DNA of 64,000 bases from Pleodorina starrii. Taxonomy: Eukaryota > Chlorophyta > Chlorophyceae > Chlamydomonadales > Volvocaceae. Within the stretch, counting starts at the first letter, position 1, and every line of letters begins with the position of its first letter. This document shows positions 36,101 through 48,079 of this stretch, piece by piece. Both the position numbers and the translations under genes were made by a program. The DNA lies in the NCBI GenBank assembly GCA_030267565.1, contig BRXU01000002.1, positions 7,259,501 to 7,323,500 on the forward strand, read 5' to 3'. A model generated the notes under the pieces. That model did no database searches. It was given only the letters and a program-made list of their open reading frames with translations, and was not told the origin of the DNA.

Positions 36101-39100
36101 TGGGGGGTAAGGAGGGGAGGGGGAGGGGGGGAGGGAGGGGGGGGGGGGTGGGGGGGGCGGGGGGGGGGGGGGGGCGGGTGGAGGGGGGAGGGTAGAGAGC
36201 AGAACGAGCAGAGCAGAGGGAAAGGGTGGAGTCAGCAGTAGAGACGTCCGGGGGGAGGGGAAAAGGGTGTTTTGAGTACGACAAGGACCGGAGGGGGAGG
36301 AGGGGGGAGGAGGGGTAGAGGGAGGGTAGAGGGCAGAACGCGAGGCGTGGGGAGGGGTGGGGAGGCGTGGGGAGGGGTGGGGAGGGGTGGGGAGGGGTGG
36401 GGAGGGGTGGGGAGGGGTGGGTTGCGTGATGTGGCAAGTACGCTCGCAGAGCAGCATCCAGGACAGGTGGTCGGCAGCAGGTCCCATCAATGGGGAGCCG
36501 CCCCTCCCAGCCGATGCCTCCCCCCCTCGATATTACACGCACACACACCCCTGTCCGGTATCCGCCGCCGCCGAACACAGCAACTCCCCCCCCCCCCGCA
36601 GCGCATACCTCCTCCCTCCCACCCTAATTCCCCCCAAACCCCCCAACTCCTGACCCTTTCCCCCTCGGCACTCTCACGCCCCCCCCCTTGGTTCCAGAGA
36701 TTACAGACAAGCAAGACCAGAGCAGACCAGACCAGACCAGACTGGATCAGATCAGATCAGATCAGACCCTGAAAAGGAATCTCCCCCCCCCGATGCCCGC
36801 ACAAACACATGGGCCCCCGCCCACCCGCATGGCACTCTTGATCCCCTCCCCGTCCGTCCGCAAGGACACGCACATTATAACACCCATGTCGCACAAACAC
36901 CCACTTACACCCACTTACACCGCCCACTTACACCCACTTACACCGCCCACTTACACCTACCCCCACCCCCACCCCCACCCCCTACCCCCTACCCGCTATG
37001 TAGTCCAGCAGCGCCCTGCAAATGACCACATCATCCGGGGAGGTGTTGTTGTGCAGTTTCTGGTGCCACTCCTCCATCATGCCGCCCTGGGTGGGCCACA
37101 AAGTGAACAGGGCAGCAGAGGGGCAGCAGAGGGGCAGCAGCAGAGGGGCAGCAGCAGAGGGGCAGCAGAGGGGCAGCAGAGGGGCAGCAGAGGGGCAGCA
37201 GAGGGGCAGCAGAGGGGCAGCAGAGGGGCAGCAGAGGGGCAGCAGAGGGGCAGCAGAGGGGCAGCAGAGGGGCAGCAGAGGGGCAGCAGAGGGGCAGCAG
37301 AGGGGCAGCAGCAGAGGGGCAGCAGAGGGGCAGCAGAGGGGCAGCAGAGGGGCAGCAGAGGGGCAGCAGAGGGGCAGCAGAGGGGCAGCAGCAGAGGGGC
37401 AGCAGAGGGGCAGCAGAGGGGCAGCAGAGGGGCAGCAGAGGGGCAGCAGAGGGGCAGCAGAGGGGCAGCAGCAGAGGGGCAGCAGAGGGGCAGCAGAGGG
37501 GCAGCAGAGGGGCAGCAGAGGGGCAGCAGCAGAGGGGCAGCAGAGGGGCAGCAGCAGAGGGGCAGCAGAGGGGCAGCAGAGGGGCAGCAGAGGGGCAGCA
37601 GAGGGGCAGCAGAGGGGCAGCAGAGGGGCAGCAGCAGAGGGGCAGCAGAGGGGCAGCAGCAGAGGGGCAGCAGAGGGGCAGCAGCAGAGGGGCAGCAGAG
37701 GGGCAGCAGAGGGGCAGCAGAGGGGCAGCAGAGGGGCAGCAGAGGGGCAGCAGAGGGGCAGCAGAGGGGCAGCAGCAGAGGGGCAGCAGAGGGGCTGCAG
37801 AGTGGCAGCAGTGGGGCAGCAGTGGGGCAGCAGAGGGGCAGCAGAGGGGCAGCAGAGGGGCAGCAGAGGGGCAGCAGCAGAGGGGCAGCAGAGGGGCAGC
37901 AGAGGGGCAGCAGCAGGGGGGCAGCAGAGGGGCAGCAGAGGGGCAGCAGAGGGGCAGCAGAGGGGCAGCAGAGGGGCAGCAGAGGGGCAGCAGCAGAGGG
38001 GCAGCAGAGGGGCAGCAGAGGGGCAGCAGCAGAGGGGCAGCAGAGGGGCAGCAGCAGAGGGGCAGCAGCAGAGGGGCAGCAGAGGGGCAGCAGAGGGGCA
38101 GCAGCAGAGGCAGCAGAGGGGCAGCAGAGGGGTAGCAGCAGAGGGGCAGCAGAGGGGCAGCAGCAGAGGCAGCAGCAGAGGGGCAGCAGAGGGGCAGCAG
38201 AGGGGCAGCAGAGGGGCAGCAGCAGAGGGGCAGCAGAGGGGCAGCAGAGGGGCAGCAGCAGAGGGGCAGCAGAGGGGCAGCAGCAGAGGGGCAGCAGCAG
38301 AGGGGCAGCAGAGGGGCAGCAGCAGAGGGGCAGCAGCAGAGGGGCAGCAGAGGGGCAGCAGAGGGGCAGCAGCAGAGGCAGCAGCAGAGGGGGAGCAGCA
38401 GAGGCTGCAGCAGAGGGGCAGCAGAGGGGCAGCAGAGGGGCAGCAGCAGAGGGGCAGCAGCAGAGGGGCAGCAGAGGGGCAGCAGAGGGGCAGCAGAGGG
38501 GCAGCAGAGGGGCAGCAGCAGAGGGGCAGCAGCAGAGGGGCAGCAGCAGAGGGGCAGCAGCAGAGGGGCAGCAGAGGGGCAGCAGAGGGGCAGCAGAGGG
38601 GCAGCAGCGGGGCAGCAGCAGAGGGGCAGCAGCAGAGGGGCAGCAGCAGGGGCAGCAGCAGAGGGGCAGCAGAGGGGCAGCAGAGGGGCAGCAGAGGGGC
38701 AGCAGAGGGGCAGCAGAGGGGCAGCAGCAGAGGGGCAGCAGCAGAGGGGCAGCAGAGGGGCAGCAGAGGGGCAGCAGAGGGGCAGCAGAGGGGCAGCAGA
38801 GGCAGCAGCAGAGGGGCAGCAGAGGGGCAGCAGCAGGGGCAGCAGCAGAGGGGCAGCAGCAGAGTGGCAGCAGAGGGGCAGCAGAGGGGCAGCAGAGGGG
38901 CAGCAGAGGGGCAGCAGCAGAGGGGCAGCAGCAGAGGGGCAGCAGCAGGGGCAGCAGCAGAGGGGCAGCAGAGGGGCAGCAGAGGGGCAGCAGAGGGGCA
39001 GCAGAGGGGCAGCAGAGGGGCAGCAGCAGAGGGGCAGCAGCAGAGGGGCAGCAGAGGGGCAGCAGAGGGGCAGCAGAGGGGCAGCAGAGGGGCAGCAGAG

Positions 39101-42100
39101 GGGCAGCAGAGGGGCAGCAGCAGGGGCAGCAGCAGAGGGGCAGCAGCAGGGGCAGCAGCGGAGGGGCAGCAGAGGGGCAGCAGCAGGGGCGGCAGCAGAG
39201 GGGCAGCAGAGGGGCAGCAGAGGGGCAGCAGCAGAGGCAGCAGCAGAGGGGCAGCAGAGGGGCAGCAGAGGGGCAGCAGAGGGGCAGCAGAGGGGCAGCA
39301 GCAGGGGGGCAGCAGCAGAGGGGCAGCAGAGGGGCAGCAGCAGGGGCAGCAGCAGAGGGGCAGCAGAGGGGCAGCAGAGGGGCAGCAGAGGGGCAGCAGC
39401 AGAGGGGCAGCAGCAGGGGCAGCAGCAGAGGGGCAGCAGAGGGGCAGCAGCAGAGGGGCAGCAGCAGAGGCAGCAGCAGAGGGGCAGCAGAGGGGCAGCA
39501 GAGGGGCAGCAGAGGGGCAGCAGAGGGGCAGCAGAGGGGCAGCAGCAGGGGCAGCAGCAGGGGCAGCAGAGGGGCAGCAGCAGGGGCAGCAGCAGGGGGG
39601 GAGTGGCAGGGTGCTGACAGGAGGATGTGTGGGAGTATAACCGTCAAAAGATGCTAGCTGTAAGGCTGACGTTTGTACTGAAACACTGGCACTGTACGTT
39701 TGGTCGATTGCCGCGCGGGCTATCTTTCTTACAGAAAGATGGGCTGCCCCCCGCTCCCCACCTCTTACCTTGCACCCATTGCGCTGCTGAATGGCCAGAA
39801 TCTCGTCCCGGATCCGCTGCCCCACCTCCCCCGCACCGCCGCGCCCAACCGCCGCCAGCGCGACGCGAACCAGCGCCCCAACCGCCGCGCTGCCGCCACT
39901 GCCGCCGCCGCCGCCGCCGGTCGCCGCCGCCGCCGCCGCCGCCGCCGGGCCGCGCGCCGCGCCGAGCGCCGCCAGCGCCGCCGCCAGCCGCGCCTGAGCC
40001 GTCGAGATCTCGCGCGGTTTGACGTTGTAGTTGCGGTTCCATACCAGCAGGCGGGAGGCGGAGAATCTGACGGTTGGGGTGCGGGTGGTTGTAGGTTGGA
40101 GTTGGGTGACGGTTGGGTGGTTGGCGGTATCGGGGATATTCTGCAGGCTTCCGACCCCAACGTAAACGCCCCCAGAACTTCACTCACTCAAGCATGCACA
40201 CACACCCCCGTGCCGCGGCGCTTTGCGTTGCTCCGCCATCCCCACATCCCCACTCCTGACCCATCTCTTTTCTTTCAACCCCTGTTGCTACCCCTGGCTG
40301 AGCCCTCTCTCATCACCCTAAAACCCTAAAACCCCCAAAACGGGTGGTCGCGCACCTTAATCCCTTAGGAAGAACCCCCAACCCCCCCACACACACTTAA
40401 CCACACGCGCGTGCCACCTCTTTCGCCCCTTCCCCCCTCCTCTCACACACACAAACACACACACACACACCTGAGCCACGCGGTCACTGCCGCCAGCGCC
40501 TCCGCCGCCTCCCCGCTCCCCCCCGCCATCTCCACCAGGTCGGCACCCGCGTTGTACCTGAGGACGAGCGAGCGAGCGAGCCAGTGAGTGGGTGAGTGAG
40601 TGGGCAAGTGGGCGAGCGGACGAGCAGACGAGCGAGCGAGTGAGCGAGAGACCGAAATAGCGAGTGGGCGAGTGGGCGAGCGAGCGAGCGAGTGGGCGAG
40701 TGGGCGAGCGGACGAGCAGACGAGCGAGCGATTGAGCGAGAGAGCGAGCGAGTGGGCGAGTGAGCGAGTGGGCGAGTGAGCGAGTGGGCGAGTGAGCGAG
40801 AGAGCGAGCGATCGAGTGGGCGAATGGGCGAGTGGGCGAGGGAGCAGGCGGCAGGCGGGAGAGAGAGAGGGAGAGGGAGAGGGAGGGAGGGCAGGGACGA
40901 GCGGGAAGGTGCGGGAGGGCGGGAGAGGAGGGTTGGGCAGGGGGGGGAAGGTACAGGCAGGGACAGGCAGGCAGGGACAGGCAGGCAGGGAGTCAGACGC
41001 GAAGAGAGTGAAAGACTGCGCCTAACCGCTGAATCAGATGGTAGCACGAAAACGCCTGGAGGGGTTATCCACGTATGGGCCGGAGCCGGTAAACGGTCAC
41101 GGGGGGGGGGGGGCAGGAGGAGGTTGTTGGAGTGGGAATGCGACATTAGCTGCAAACGGGTTGCAGCAACCAGTCGCCTTTGCAACCGCGAGAAGGGGCA
41201 AGGGAGGGGAGGGGAGAGGGGAGGGGAGGGGTGTGCAGGCAAGGAGGGGCGGAGGAAGGCGGGGGAATTGGGGCGGGAACGGAGGCCCATTTGGGGGTTC
41301 CGTTAGGGTAACCCCACATACTCCCCCCCCCACACACACACACATCCCCCGCCCTCACAAACACACACACCCTCCCCGACGCACACACCCCTTACCCCCC
41401 CACCCCCACCCCACCTCCCCTCCCTCCCCCCTCACCCCCCCCAGCCGCACGCACCCACCCACCCACCCACCTGTGCATGAGGGACCTCTCCGCGGAGGGC
41501 TCCCGCTGCACGATGTGGTCCAACATCCAGGAGGCGCCCAACTGACCCACGGGTCGGCCCGACCCATGGGTCGCCCCCGCCCCCGCCCCCGCCGCCGGCA
41601 GCGGCAGCGGCAGCGGGTGTCGGTCCGCCGGCCGCAGCAGCGCATCCGACAGTCGCGGCGGCGGACGGAACAGCGCCGCTGCGCCCAACAGATCCGTCTC
41701 CCGCTCCTCACGCTCACTGGAATTGGAATGGGGGTGGCCCTCCTGAGGGGGAGGAGAGGGATGGGGGGGTGGCGCTCCTGGGCGAGTGGTTGTTGTGGTT
41801 GGTGGTGGTGGTTCTGGTGGTTCTGGTGGTGGTGGTGGGGCGGTGGCGACGGTGGCGGCGGTGAGGGTTGAGGGCGGGTTGGGGGCGGGTCCGGAGCCGC
41901 GGCGGTCGTTTGAGGGGTGTGGTGGGTGGGAGTGGTGAGTGGGCAGGTGGGGGTGGTGAGGAGACATCAAGCCTAGGCGTTCTGGTACCGTAGTGTGCTC
42001 GCGAGCGAGCAAGCTGGCCAAATGGCGCACAGGCGAGTGAGCGAGTTAAAACCAAAAAACGCAAAAAGCCGTGCTCCTGGAAAGCTAACCCTGATGGAGC

Positions 42101-43802
42101 AGCGAGCCCTAATGGGAAGATAATCCAGGGAGGTGAGGTGAGGTCCACAAAAAGGTCCTGAATGACTAAACCCTCGTTACCGATAATAAGGGAGCACTCA
42201 CCGTTGCAGAGGTTGTTGAGGCGGCGGCGACGGCGGCCGGCGGTGGTGGTGCCGGTGGTGGTGGCGTTACGTCATTACCGTTACCGTTACCGTTTCCGTT
42301 GGAATGGTCGTTTTCGTTGTTCCCATTTCCGTTGCCCGGTGTGGCGCACTCAGCGCCCACCGCCTTCGCGGGCGGCGGCGGCGGCGCCGCCGGCCGCGAC
42401 GGCTCCGAAACCGGGCTGCCTTGAAGCACCGCCACCTGCAACCACCGCGCGCGTCCGTACATCGGGTTTCGGAGGCACAACACCTCACGACCGCCCGAGT
42501 AACACACAAATAAACACACAAACACAACGGTACGGCCCCTCCACCCCCTCCCCACCCACCACCACCACCCACCTCCCGCCCGCCGCCCACAACCCCACGC
42601 CCCACCCCAGCCCCACAGACGTTGAGAGCAAAGGACGCGCAGCCGCCTTGACATGCCACCCGCCGTACACCGCACATGTCCTACCCGTCGTACCAATGTC
42701 GTACCTGCGGCAGGCTGTCCGAGTGGCTCATGCGAAACACGTCCGGCAGCAACGGTACACCGTTGGCAACCAACGGAAGCGCCGACGTCGGAATCCAAAA
42801 GTCCGCCTCGCCGCCGCCACCGCCGCGGCCACCGCCGCTGCCGCCGCCGGCTGCCGCCGCCGCCGCCGCCGCCGCTGGCGGCAGCACTCGGGCCTTGATC
42901 CACTGTCCCCTCGCGGTCTTGAGCACGAAACACAGACCGCCGTTGCTGCGGGGCGGGGGAGTGAGGGGGGGGGTGGGATGGCGGTGGGTTTCGGCGCCGG
43001 AGCCCCTTGGTTTCGGTGTTGTGCGGGCGTGAGGAACACGTCGGGGGGCTACAGGGCGGGGTTGGGATGGACCGGTGTAGAAGAGTTGCGCTGCTGCTCC
43101 TGCTGCTGCTCCTGCTCCTGCTCCTGCTACTGCTAATACACACTCCACTCTCCCTCCCCCTTCCCCCTCCCCCCTCCCCCTTCCCCCTTCCCCTCTCACC
43201 GTATGGGCCCCTCTAACGGCAGCTGGAGAACCAAACTGTACACCGCAACCCAAGCAGCCGGGGCACCGCTGCCGCCACCGCCACCGCCTGCGTCCACCTC
43301 CGAAACCGGGTCCGAATCCAGAGGGATGGCCTGCCGTACCGCCAGTGGCGTCTGCCAGGCGCCCTTGCCTGCATGAATGACGAGTTGTCGTACGCCGGCA
43401 CGCCGTGGCAACAAACCGACAGACCCGGGCGGGCGTGGGTTGGGTTAAAACGCGCGATTATGGTCTTCATCTTTCGATTCGTAATGGTGGTGGTGGTGGT
43501 GAAGGGTGATGCCCGGGACGAGGTATCGCGGATTAGTCATGGGCGGGAGAGGAGGGTTGGGCGGCCGTGTATATGTATGTGCGCGCGTGTGTGTATGTGT
43601 ATGTGTGTGTACGACACCGCCGTACCGACACGCACCTGAGTCGTACGACACCGCCGGCAGGGTGTGCCAGCCCGACGCCGCCGCGTGCCACCTCTGCCCC
43701 TGCCCGTGGCAGCAGCCCCAGTGCAGGCTCAGACCCGGAAGTGGGTCCAGGGAGGGGGCGGAGCTGCCGGGGGCCACGTGCGCCGCCGGCCGGGATCGCC
43801 GC

Positions 43803-43836
<34 letters not shown>

Positions 43837-44473
43837 CGGCGGCGCCGTCGGCACCGCCGCCGTCGGCGGCATCGGAGAACTGATTGTTAACGCTGGAGCG
43901 CGATGGGGAGGGCGGCAGGGAGGGTTGCGCGGGCTGTGACGAGGGCGCGGAGGAGGAGGTGGTGGTGGCGGCGGCGGGGCAGAGGACGCCGACGGTGACG
44001 GCGACGGCGGCGTGGCGGCGGCCGTCGGGTCCGGCGAAGGTGACGGCGGCGCTGGAGAGGAGGCCGGCGGGGGCGGCGGGGGGGTTGGCCAGCTGCTGAT
44101 GCTCCTGGAGAGGAGGGGAGGGTCGGTGGGGGTGGGGGGGATGGGGGGGTGGGGTGGGGGGGTTGAAAAGAGAATTTGCAGAGGCGAAACAAGAAGCCCT
44201 GCGGGGGGTGGGGTCGTCAACTGTTGTGTGGAGTAGTGCGGTGGCAGTTGGACAGGTGGCCTCGGCCGGCCCCCCCCCCCCGGGTTTCGGACGCCCCCGC
44301 TCTTATGCGGCAATCTAACTCTTGTATTTTTTCACTTGCAAAGCGCAGCAGCCACGGCAGCACGCAACCACCCCTGCTCAGTGCGGCACCAATGTACGAC
44401 CCACCACATGTACGACAACGTGGTCGCCGTACCCCAGCTTGCACCAGGACCGTACAGCGCGGATGCAGTCGGC
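30112..44473 (-). CDS. GWD: Alpha-glucan water dikinase, C-terminally truncated
   Basis: Nineteen phase-consistent minus-strand exons: 43636-44104, 43200-43368, 42705-42945, 42202-42435, 41471-41742, 40471-40557, 39769-40066, 36993-37086, 35945-36099, 35390-35471, 34658-34842, 34171-34385, 33651-33939, 33253-33361, 32754-32899, 32143-32262, 31652-31775, 30992-31128, 30112-30297; a further candidate is 44405-44473. GWD phosphorylates starch glucosyl residues in plastids through a phosphohistidine. A CBM45-like segment (LHWG, GAWQTP, CFVLKT, DFWIP) is followed by EPSAERSLMH, VWNRNYNVKPREIS, GQRIRDEILAIQ, MMEEWHQKLHNNTSPDDVV, FLDLALDSALRTAV and the phosphohistidine site CPDVLSHSAVRARN (His codon 31049-31051). 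The 3' exon runs from KIRSHAGSRVMVRL into an Ala/Gly tail and TGA. The roughly 350-residue nucleotide-binding domain that plant GWD carries after this point is absent. Ala/Gly-rich inserts interrupt several exons. Confidence 0.9.
30851..30935. repeat. (CAAAGATCTCC)n in a GWD intron
   Basis: About seven copies of an 11-bp word containing a BglII-like AGATCT palindrome, in the intron between exons 30992-31128 and 30112-30297. Confidence 0.85.
31907..32000. repeat. ~19-bp tandem repeat in a GWD intron
   Basis: About five copies of a unit like CAGTCGGGCCCAAAAAA, in the intron 31776-32142. Confidence 0.85.
36335..36424. repeat. G-rich (GGGGAGGGGT)n repeat in a GWD intron
   Basis: About eight copies of a 10-bp G-rich word between GWD exons 35945-36099 and 36993-37086; the surrounding intron is strongly G-rich on the plus strand. 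Confidence 0.85.
37111..39600. repeat. 2.5-kb minisatellite (GGGGCAGCAGA)n filling a GWD intron
   Basis: Basic 11-bp unit GGGGCAGCAGA with frequent 3-bp GCA insertions that make 14-bp units. It occupies nearly all of the intron between the GQRIRDEILAIQ exon (ends 39769) and the MMEEWHQKLHNN exon (starts 37086). The very long open frames over it are artefacts of the repeat. Confidence 0.96.
40562..40850. repeat. (GAGC/GAGT)-rich repeat in a GWD intron
   Basis: Imperfect tetranucleotide array of GAGC, GAGT and GGGC words in the intron between exons 40471-40557 and 41471-41742. Confidence 0.85.
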
Positions 44474-46460
44474 CTGCGGGGGGACGACACCCCAAAACAC
44501 ACACACGAGTACGACAGGTTCCGCCGCGAGTGTCAGTGTGTGGGAGGCGGGGAGTCAGGGAGGGAGGAGGAGGGGGAACGGACCTAACCCACTGGTTACG
44601 TAACGGATCCCGCACCGGGGGGGGAGGGGTAAAACGTGAATTTGCAAGAATGAAACAAGAAGCCGGGGGGGGTGGCATTGGGTCAGTGCCTGCCACACGG
44701 ACTGTGGTGCGGTGGGGCGGTGGGGTCAGCCTCCCGGGGGCGGGTAGCGGGCCCAATGGCGTCCCGTGCCTCTAACGGCCCAATGGGACTCCCCCCTGAT
44801 GCCCCGACCCGGAAGGATCCTCCGGACACACCCACACACCCACCAGCCCATGCCCACCAGCCCATGACAAAGGTGCCTGCACCCTCCACCTCTGCGCGCC
44901 CCTTCCCTCCCCCTCCCCCTTCCCCTTCCCAGCCTGGGCCTCGTGGCGACACACGCCGCCGCTGCCAGCGAGTCCGTGCACCGCTGCCAGTGCCGCCACT
45001 GGCCAAACCACCCTTGGGCCGAACTCGCAAGGGAAGGAAGGAAAGCCCACCCTGGAGCGGGTTTCACCAGCCGCACCCCCCCTGGACCTGGACCTGGACC
45101 TGGACCTGGACCTCCAGACAGCAGCACCGGAGAGCGACACACGGACCCGCGCTCCGCTCCCCGCTGAGTCGGGGCTGGACGGAGGACTGACCCGTGACCC
45201 GTGGGTCGGTCTTTGTCGGCGGTCAGCCCTCACGGCCCTCACGGCAGGTCGGGTTTTCCCGGTCTGGTGTCGTTCGCTTGATGGAGGGCAGCAGCACGCC
45301 TCAAAAGAAGCCACAGCAACCCCCGGGTCGATCTCCCGGCCCCCCCCCCTGCCCTCTCTCGCCGGCAATCACCGTAGCAATCACGGTAGCCCCCCCCCCA
45401 CACACACCCGCCAACGCAGAGCATGCACGTTCGGGACACGCCCAACAACTTTGGCCACCAAACCCGCGGAACTCTCCGACCTCGCCATAACCGTCAAACC
45501 CGTCAAACCCGTCAAATCCGTTAAACCTGTCAAACCCATCAAACCCGGCGAATGACCCACGGGTCGCCATCGGCGGCCCGCACGTACATACACACACGCG
45601 TACACACACGCACCTGCATGCGCTCCGCCGCCTCCGGGCCCAGCGCGCACGTCGCCGCCGCCCGCTCCGAAACCATACTCATGCGGACCTCAGCCGTGGG
45701 CCGCTCCAGGGCAGACCCCGGCCCCGCCGGCTCCCCCAGGCCGTCAGACCCCCCGCCGTCCAGCGCCGCCGCCGCGGCGGCGGCCGCCGCCGCCGCGCCC
45801 ACCGCCCACCGCCCGCCGCGCCAAGTGTCGTACTGTCCGCCGCCGCCGCCGCCGCCGCTGCTGCTGCTGCCGCCGCCGCCGGCGGGAGCGCCGGCTCGCC
45901 ACGCGCCCGCAATGACCCCGGCCCGCCGCCTGGCGGTGCTCAGAGGGGAAGGTGCAAGCACCTTGCCCGCCGCTATCGACGCCGACGCTGCGCCGCCCAC
46001 GCCTGCTGCCGTTGCTGTCCCCGCCGGCAGGGGTACCGCTGCGGGCCCGACCGCCGCCGCCGCCGCTACTGCTGATGTAGCTGCTGCGGAAGAGGAGAAT
46101 GCGCTCCTGAATGCGTTGACCGTATTCCCAGCGGGGGAGTGTCCAGCCAGGTGAGCCGGCCGAGGCCTCGACGGACCGCGGTAGCCGCGGCCATGGCGGC
46201 AGCCGGGGGGAGGCGGAAGAGCAGCAGCCGCCGCCAGGGGCGCCGCTCCAGGGAAGTTGCTGCTCGCCGCCGGGGGCGAGGTTGCGGCCGCTGTGGGCTT
46301 GCTGTGGAGCGGCAAAGGCGACATGCGGCGGCGGCGGGAACCGGCGGCTGCCGCGGCTGCTGAAGCGGAGCGGGGTGGTGTGTGACACTGACTTGGATGA
46401 CTGTGATGAGCTCCCTGTGCCGGAGGAGCAGCTCCAACCAGCCGGGTGCGTGTGCGTGTG
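44474..46460 (-). other. Probable 5' part of the GWD gene, exons unresolved
   Basis: GC3-rich minus-strand segments here look exonic but I could not order them with confidence. The best candidate ends at 45614 with a good GTGCGT donor, reading EVRMSMVSERAAATC and then LGPEAAERMQ after an Ala-rich stretch. Another candidate near 46.1-46.2 kb reads PGWTLPRWEYGQ. A transit peptide and first CBM45 module would be expected in this interval. Two palindromic dodecamers (45196-45207, 45554-45565) and a (GTCAAACCC)n tract at 45486-45540 also lie here. Confidence 0.4.
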
Positions 46461-48079
46461 CGGGCGGACTCAGCTACACCTACCAAACTCTGCGGGAGGG
46501 GAGGTAAGGGGGGGATGAGGGAGTGGGAATGATCAAACGGATGGGTGCCTGCGTTGCGGTCTTGGCAGTTTGTTGGTGGTTTCGGAGCGCGAAGGGCGCC
46601 GGGCGTCGGGCGCTGCGGTGCTGTGATGATGCGACGCGCCCGGGGGGATGGTGATAGTGGTTGATCTTGGCTGACGCAACGAGCGTGAGCGTTACGGAAT
46701 GCAGATTGATAGGCACAAAATGGAGGGGCGAGCCTCGATAGGGTGTTGAGGTGTAAGAGCACGAGGGTGTAAGGCTATAGGTGTAAGGCTATGGGTGATG
46801 CGATGAGACGGTGAGACGATGAGACGACCTTTCAGCGGCGAGCAAGCGACGTGGGTTCAGGTGTCTAGGGCTGTTGCTGTCGAGTCTGTGCCGTGACTCG
46901 GTTTTCAAGACCCCAAGGCCACAGCCGTGGCTACCGGGCAAAGCAGCTAGCAAGATTTGGTAGCGAAGGCGTGCTGTCACGCGTCAGGTGTTTGGTCGGG
47001 CCATCCAGTACATCGCCCTGTCACGCGTAACCTAGGCCCGGCAAGGGCAGCGGAATTCATGTGCAAGGCATTCAGCATATCCTCTAGCATTAATCGGCAA
47101 GCACGCAAGATGCAGGCGCGAACACCTTGCGTCGCACCGTGTCGCACCTTGCCGGCTCTCCAACTGCGGCTCGCCGCGAGCTGGAAACAATGCTGCCCTC
47201 CGCAGGCTTCCTCCTACTGTATGGTGACTTAGGTGAAGAAATCTGGAATGAGTGGCAGTAGTTAACGTTCAAGGAAGGGCGGCAGTCAGGTTGTCTTCAC
47301 AAGCTTCCGACAGTATTAAGATACTCGGAGCGTGCACATGCCTGCTTCGCTTGTGTAGTTGTGGGAATTTGGAGAGTTATCGATGAGGCATTGCCGCATT
47401 GCCCTTGCCTCGCAACATCCGTGCACGACACCCTTCTTGCGGTTACGAATTGCCTTGATATAATGAGGACACGATACAACATAACATTCCTCGTGATAGA
47501 CATTCATATGCTTTTCCATTGTCCATTGCTACTTGGATTACTACATTATTACAGTGTGTTCAGGCCAGGCTTTCGGCCCTCAACGTGGGCCCTCACGGAA
47601 GTAGGAGTTAACTTGTCCAGCAAATATGACCATGTCATGAAGAAGAAACTGGAGAACCTAGGGTCACCTGTTGTGAAGGTTGCTTTTCGTGCGCTTTCCG
47701 TTGGCGTCCAGAGCTCTAGACCTTCTCCTAGTCCCGGCGTTCCTGCCTTGGTAAATTACTTCTAATTGTCCCAGCCACACATTACATTCAATCGGAGGGA
47801 GGGCGGGGGCAGCAACAGTGCAGCGCCCCGTTATCCCGCCGCACACACAGCCCCTCACAGCCCGGGACGCCCGCGTTCCGGCGCCCACGAACGACGCGTG
47901 CATACGAGCTGCCTGTTCTGCCGCGCATCTCGCCCCAAACGTAGCAGCTCCCGACACCAATGCAGTGCGCGTGTTCGGAGCCGGAGAACTCCGCTTGCCT
48001 GTTGGGCTACAGGCCGGCGGAACATGGGCGCCCGGCCGGTTGTACTGGTGATCGTAGCGAAGCAGCGCGAGCCGGTCCG
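46461..48079. other. Unassigned DNA between GWD and the Helitron
   Basis: No family recognised on either strand. It may include the GWD promoter and the 5' end of the Helitron. Confidence 0.45.

Noticed and set aside
36982..39825. 850-990 residue open frames over the GWD intron
   Set aside because: Products of the 11/14-bp minisatellite. Only the edges (GQRIRDEILAIQ and MMEEWHQKLHNN) are true exons, on the minus strand.
47361..47765. 134-residue plus-strand frame upstream of the Helitron
   Set aside because: No motif, no clear splice partners and average composition; not enough to call a gene.
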